Positions 59,255-64,000 of a DNA stretch of 64,000 bases are shown here, piece after piece; the first letter of the stretch is position 1, and each line of letters begins with the position of its first letter. The translations under genes and the position numbers were made by a program. The notes beneath the pieces are model-generated. The model worked only from the letters and a program-made list of their open reading frames with translations, made no database searches and was not told where the DNA came from. The DNA is from Desmodus rotundus (lineage: Eukaryota; Chordata; Mammalia; Chiroptera; Phyllostomidae), in NCBI RefSeq assembly GCF_022682495.2, contig NC_071387.1, forward strand, positions 152,935,935 through 152,999,934, in the 5' to 3' direction.

Positions 59255-59743
59255 GTAAATGGAAAGTAAGCACCCCTATGTTCATTGCAGTGTTATTTAC
59301 AAACACCAAGATATGGAAGCAGCCCAAGTGTCCATCATTAGATGAGTAAATAAAACAACTATGGGACATTCACACAATGGAATACTACTCGGCTGTAAAA
59401 AAAAGAAGAAAATTTTACCCTTTGCAACACCATGGATGGAACTAGAGAGCATTATGCTAAGTGAAATAAGACAGTCACAGAAAGACAAATACCATGTGGT
59501 GTGACTTTTATGTGGAATCTAATGGCCAAACTGAACAAACAGGCAAAACAGAAACAGATGTATAGATAGAGAGAAGGATAATAGCTATTGGGGATGGGGA
59601 GGTTAGGGAGTAGAGGATTGAGCAAAAAGGAAAAAGGACTCATGAACTTGGACAACAGTTTGGTGATTGCATGGAGAAGAGAAATACTAGGGGGTTAAAT
59701 GATAATGGAAAATGCAATAAAAATTTTAAAAGAATATTTAGAT
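59255..59743 (+). mobile_element. 5'-truncated L1, 3' end
   Basis: Starts in the ORF2 tail (CACCCCTATGTTCATTGCAG), with the ATGGAAGCAGCCCAAGTGTC, ATGGATGGAACTAGAGAGCA and TAAGTGAAATAAGACAGTCA blocks in order, then a 3' UTR and an AATAAA (59718 region) before an A-rich end. It is less diverged than the neighbouring L1M and probably younger. Confidence 0.85.
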
Positions 59744-59814
59744 AGTTATATATACATGTAACAATACAAAGTGAGAATCCAACTATTTTACAATGTTCGT
59801 ACAAACTTTCTGTT

Positions 59815-62745
59815 CCAGGGTGATGGCAGCAGGATGACAGAATAAGAAGCCTCAGACCCACCTTCTTCCTTTGTAAACATTGATTCATTAACAATAAATG
59901 AAACAATCCCTTTTGTGATGAATCTAGAAACTAGTTAAGAGACTCCTGACCCCCAAGTGAGCAAGAAACAAGCTGCACTGAAGCCAGTAGAAAAATGAAT
60001 TGCTGCTTCTCGCCATAGTCCCTACCCTCAAAACAGTGCTACACAATAGGGAGGAGACTCCCAGGTCCTAGCTTCTCCTTGGGAAAAGAAAAAGAGGACT
60101 GAACATTTGTTCAAGGTTTTGACTTTTCAGAGGTGGGGCTGCTCATGAGACTGGTTCAGTCTCAGAACATTGACCAGACCTGGCATAATCTAGATGCTTC
60201 GGGGCTGCTGAAAACAAAATAAGGTGGGTGAAATTCTGCTGCTCCAGAATATTCATGGTACAACAAACAAAGGTTAATATAGGTCAGTGGTCTCTACCTC
60301 AGGGGAAAAAAGAAAAGTGGAGCACGTGTCCAGTGTTTTAGCTTTTTGGGTGATTGCTTAAGGAATTAGTTTCTGTCTTGGAGCATGGACAGGGTCCAGC
60401 ATATTCTAGATGCCTGGGGTCACTGGAAGCAAAACCAAGTTGGGCATCTTGCTGCTGTTTCAGAGGACCTGCAGTATAGCAAATAGAAGCTGATATTGCT
60501 TGGTACTTTTCTCCCGGGGGGAGGGGGGGACAGAGAAGAATGGAGCATGTGTCCAACAATTCATCTTTTCAGAGAGCCGTCTGAGGGAGATTTTGTCTCC
60601 TATGGCTCTGAGCATGGATGACGATTGGCATAGGTTAGATACCTAGGGGCTTCTGAGAAAAATGCCTGGGCTACAGTTGCTGCTTCAAATGTCTCCCAAT
60701 ACATCAGAGAGCCACCAGAAGAACCAAGAATGATGAGCTCCTAAAAAAAAATGATAATAAAACCTGGAAAATTCCTCCAATTAGGAATCTACATGCACAA
60801 GTCCAGAGAAGACACATCCACATAAGAGCTTTGAGAAACACCCAGAGTTTCTAAATGGGATGATTGGTGAAGCTCTTTCACTTCATGAAATCAGTGAACT
60901 AGAAGAGGTAAAGATTTTTTCTTTCAAATGTGTAGATACCAATGAAAACTTGTAAGAAATATTGAAGAAGGGGAGAAATGTCCCAATCAAAGGAACAAAT
61001 AAATCTCTAGAAACTGACACTAAAAAAAAGGAAATATGTAAAATACCTGAAAAAATTAAATGACCATCAAAAAGAGGTTCAATGAGTTCAGAAAAATGAT
61101 GAGTAAATGAATTAGAATTTCAATAAAGAGTTATAAAATATTTTGAAATGATCAAACAAAATTTCAATCTGAAAACTTAAAGACTGAATCAAAAATTTTA
61201 CTTGAGAAGTTTAACAACAGATTTCACCAAGTAGAAAAGAGAATCAGCAGACAAACACAATGCACTTGAAATTAGAGGAGCAAAGAGAAAAAAATGAAGA
61301 AGAGTGAAGGAAACCAATGGGACTTATAGGATACTATCAATCAGACCAATATACACATTATGGTCCTAGAAAGAGAGTAGAGAAATAAAAGAACACAAAG
61401 CTTATTTAAAAAAAAATAAAGTCCAAAAACTTTCCAAACCTGGGAAAGAACGTGAATATCCATATTTAAGAAGCCCTATGGGTTCTCATAAAAGCAATCT
61501 AAAAAAGTCTACACCAAGATATATTACAATAAAATTATCAAAAACCCAAAGACAGAGGGTTTTGAAAGAAAGAAGTCACATTTGTGGCTTGTCAAATACA
61601 AGGATATGGTATCATAAGATTATAAACAGGTTTCTCGGCATGCCAGAAGGGAATAAAATTATATATTCTAAGTGCCCAAAGGAAAATATTGCCTACCAAG
61701 AATACTATAGTTGGCAAAACTGTACTTCCAAAATGATGACGAGATAAAGATTTTTTCAAGTAAACAAAAGCTGAGGAAGTTTCTACCAGTAGAATTGGCT
61801 TATGTGAAATGCTAAAGAAAGTTCTGTAACTTGAAACCAAAATATGTGAAACAGCAGCACAAAAGCATATTAAAATATAACTCTCAACAGTAAAGGTAAA
61901 TTTATAGACAATTACAGAATACTGTACTTTCTATAACAATGGTGGGTAAATAAGTCACTTTTAATTCTAGTATATAAGTTAAAAGAGAAATATAAACCAA
62001 AACTATAAAATTATATTAACAATATAGAATAGAAAAGTTGTAACTGGCACCATCAAAAAATAAAAAGTGTATATATGTTCATGTGAGGTGAAGTAAAAGT
62101 GTAGAATTAATGAAAAAGGTTGAAGTTGCTATCACTTTAAACAGACTACTATACTAAAAGATGTTTTATAACAGCTCCATGGTAACCATAAAGAAAATAC
62201 ATATAAAAGATACACAAAAGAAAATGAGAAAGGAATGAAAAAATGTCACTATAACAATCAACAAAACACAATGGCAGACAGCAAAAGTGGTAAAGAGGGA
62301 CAAAAGAGCTACAAGAAACACAATACAGTGAACAAATGGCGATAGTGTGTCCTCTCTCAATAAATTAAATGTAAAGGGATTGACCTTCCCATTCAAAACA
62401 CATAGTGTGGCTAAGCAGATAAAAATCATGATCCAACTATATGCTTCTACAAGAGACTTTCTTTAGATTTAAGGACACACATAGGCTGAAAGTTAAAGAA
62501 TAAAAAAAATTATATGCAAATGGTAATGAAAAGAGCACAGGGTGAGCTTACTTATAGTCAAAAATATAGATTTTAAGTCAACAATTTTTGCAAGAGACAA
62601 AGAAGGAAATTACATAATTATAAAAGGGTCAACTAACCAGGAAGATATAATAATTATAAGTTAAGGTATCAGAGCAAATATGGAAGAATTGTATGAAGAA
62701 ATACAAAGCAACCCAATAATAGTATGATGTTTCAAAATACCATTT
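59815..62745 (+). mobile_element. Ancient L1: leader, ORF1 and start of ORF2
   Basis: A leader (59815-60900) with ~220-bp repeats is followed by ORF1 (about 60900-61850) and the start of ORF2 endonuclease (62380-62745: AAATGTAAAGGGATTGACC, then ACTTTAGATTTAAGGACACA-type words). The ORF1 part reads TPRYITIKLSKTQRQRVLKE near 61510-61570. All frames are broken. The element is cut at about 62750 by the minus-strand L1. Confidence 0.75.
60070..60720 (+). repeat. Three ~220-bp tandem units in an L1 leader
   Basis: The block around GGCATAATCTAGATGCTTCG at 60183 recurs at 60399 (GCATATTCTAGATGCC) and 60628 (GCATAGGTTAGATACCTAG), spaced 216 and 229 bases. Each unit also repeats a GGAGCA(C/T)GTGTCC-type word (about 60318 and 60541) and a GCTGCT-rich word. 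Units are strongly diverged. The array belongs to the leader of the ancient L1. Confidence 0.7.
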
Positions 62746-62749
62746 TTTG

Positions 62750-63140
62750 CAGTAACAAAATTAAATTTTTATTGTTGACACTATTACAGATGTCCTCCAT
62801 TTTCCCTTCTTTGCCCCCATCCATCCAGCCTCCAACCCCCTGGCCTTTACCACATTGTTTTCTGTGTCCATGGGCTATGTATATATGCATATATGTTCTT
62901 TGGCTAATCTTTTCCAGTCACCACTTCCAGCCTACTCCCCTCTGATATCTGTCAGTCTGTTCCATGTATTCATGCCTCTGGTCCTGTTCTGTTCATTAGT
63001 TTATTTTGTTCATTAGATTATGCACTTAACTAAAATAATATGGTATTTGTTTTTCTCTGTCTTATTTCACTTAGCATATTAATCTCCAGGTTCATCCATG
63101 CTGTTGCAAAGGGTAAGAGTTCCTCCTTTTTTGCAACACA
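62750..63140 (-). mobile_element. 5'-truncated L1, 3' end
   Basis: Minus-strand 3' UTR and ORF2 tail: poly(A) and AATTTTTATTG-like end at 62760 on the plus strand, a C-rich (G-rich in sense) 3' UTR, then the ORF2 tail at 63060-63120 (GCAACAGCATGGATGAAC in sense). It inserted into or next to the ancient L1 above. Confidence 0.8.
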
Positions 63141-63144
63141 AAGT

Positions 63145-64000
63145 GTACCAACATTTTTACCATAGTGGTACTGGAAGGAGAAAAGAGACAGTAAGGAATT
63201 GAAAGCTTATTAGAAGAAATAATGAGGGAAAATATCCCTAACCTGGTGAACGAAATACACATACACATTCCGGAAGTGGAGAGAGTACCAAACAAGATGA
63301 ACCCAAAGAGGCTCCCACCAAGACACATCATAATTAAAATGGCAAAGCTAAAAGACAAAGAGAATCTTAAAAGCAGCAGAAGAAAAGTAGTTATATACAA
63401 GGGAGCTCCTATAAAACTATCAGCTGATTTCTCCAGAGAATTTTTGGAGGCCAGAAGCGATTGGCACAAAATATTTAAATTTTAAAAAAGCAGCCCATAA
63501 AGGCTATCATTTAAAATCAAAAGACAGATAAAGAGCTTCCTAGACAAGAAAAAGCTAAAGCAGTACTTCGCCATCAAACCAGTGAAAAAAGAAATGTTAA
63601 AGGGATTTCTTTTGGAAGAAGAAAAAAAGATCAACAATATGAATAAAATGTCAATAGCTACATACATATCAATAATCACTTTAAATATCATTTAATTAAA
63701 TGCTCTGATCAAAAGACATAGGGTGTCTAAATGAATACAAAAATAAGATCCACAGATAAGATGCCTACAAAAGACCTACATCAGATTGAAAGACACACAC
63801 AGACTAAAAGATATTTCATGCAAAATGAAATAAATAAAAAAACTGGAGTAGCAATACTTATACCAGACAAAATAAACTTAAAACAAAGGCTATAACAAGA
63901 AACAAAGAAGGACTCAGCAATTCTACTTCTGGGTATTTATTTGAAGAAACCCAAACCACTAATTTGGAAATATATTTGCATCCCTATGTTCATTGCAGTG
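63145..64000 (+). mobile_element. Old L1: ORF1, start of ORF2, internal deletion, ORF2 end
   Basis: Begins inside ORF1 (63145), with the RRM end and C-terminal domain open at 63222-63485 (RHIIIKMAKLKDKE, IKLSADFSREFLEARSDW). ORF2 starts near 63690 (AAATGCTCTGATCAAAAGAC), runs through the endonuclease region to about 63905, then jumps to the ORF2 end (GACTCAGCAATTCTACTTCT). The element leaves the window. Its deletion junction is the same as at 36861. Confidence 0.85.
63222..63485 (+). pseudogene. L1 ORF1 C-terminal fragment
   Basis: An 87-codon open fragment of L1 ORF1 covering the RRM end (NPKRLPPRHIIIKMAKLKDK) and C-terminal domain (YKGAPIKLSADFSREFLEA). It lacks the N-terminus and coiled coil and stops at 63483, before the end of the domain, with further ORF1 sequence downstream in other frames. 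Confidence 0.85.

Noticed and set aside
1..64000. Endogenous retrovirus or LTR element
   Set aside because: I looked for LTR pairs, primer-binding sites and gag/pol motifs other than L1 RT and saw none that I can support.

Overview
This window is mammalian genomic DNA and almost certainly bat. The strand is AT-rich and intron- or intergenic-like, no complete host gene is visible, and most recognisable sequence is LINE-1 (L1) in many age classes. A tRNA-derived SINE of the Ves type (about 11583-11777, minus strand) and L1 3' ends with G-rich 3' UTRs point to a non-pteropodid bat. This assignment rests on remembered repeat families, not on a database search.

Layout. 1-3882: eroded minus-strand L1 pieces. 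3898-10618: a near full-length young L1 (copy A, minus strand) inserted into an older minus-strand L1 (2230-3882 and 10635-12235), with a 16-bp target-site duplication. 11583-11777: Ves SINE. 12345-13715: 5' part and ORF1 of an older L1/half-L1. 13717-13855: MER5A-like DNA transposon remnant. 14346-16700: old L1 pieces split by mariner-type MITE ends. 16700-22940: mostly unannotated, with a MIR-like patch and a candidate conserved element or exon near 18.4-18.85 kb. 22945-25540: an L1 whose 5' UTR carries a ~60-bp tandem array and is fused directly to the end of ORF2; a mariner MITE lies inside it. 27505-37500: a three-level nest in which an old internally deleted L1 contains an ORF1-only half-L1 (HAL1-like), which contains a young full-length L1 (copy B, plus strand). 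42315-43969: a second HAL1-like element inside an old L1. 44.5-59.2 kb: L1, L2 and mariner remnants, microsatellites and unannotated AT-rich DNA. 59.2-64 kb: a densely packed run of L1 pieces, including an ancient L1 with ~220-bp repeats in its leader and a final L1 that runs off the window.

The only intact coding region I can defend is L1 ORF1 of copy B (29806-30711, 301 aa). Its ORF2 is dead. Three observations recur and fit together: (i) both young L1 copies share two in-frame ORF2 stops at the same codons, (ii) both HAL1-like copies share a mid-ORF1 stop, and (iii) two old L1s share the same internal deletion junction. All three suggest that defective source elements were copied repeatedly in this lineage, using machinery supplied by other L1s. 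This is inference from two copies each and needs genome-wide alignment.
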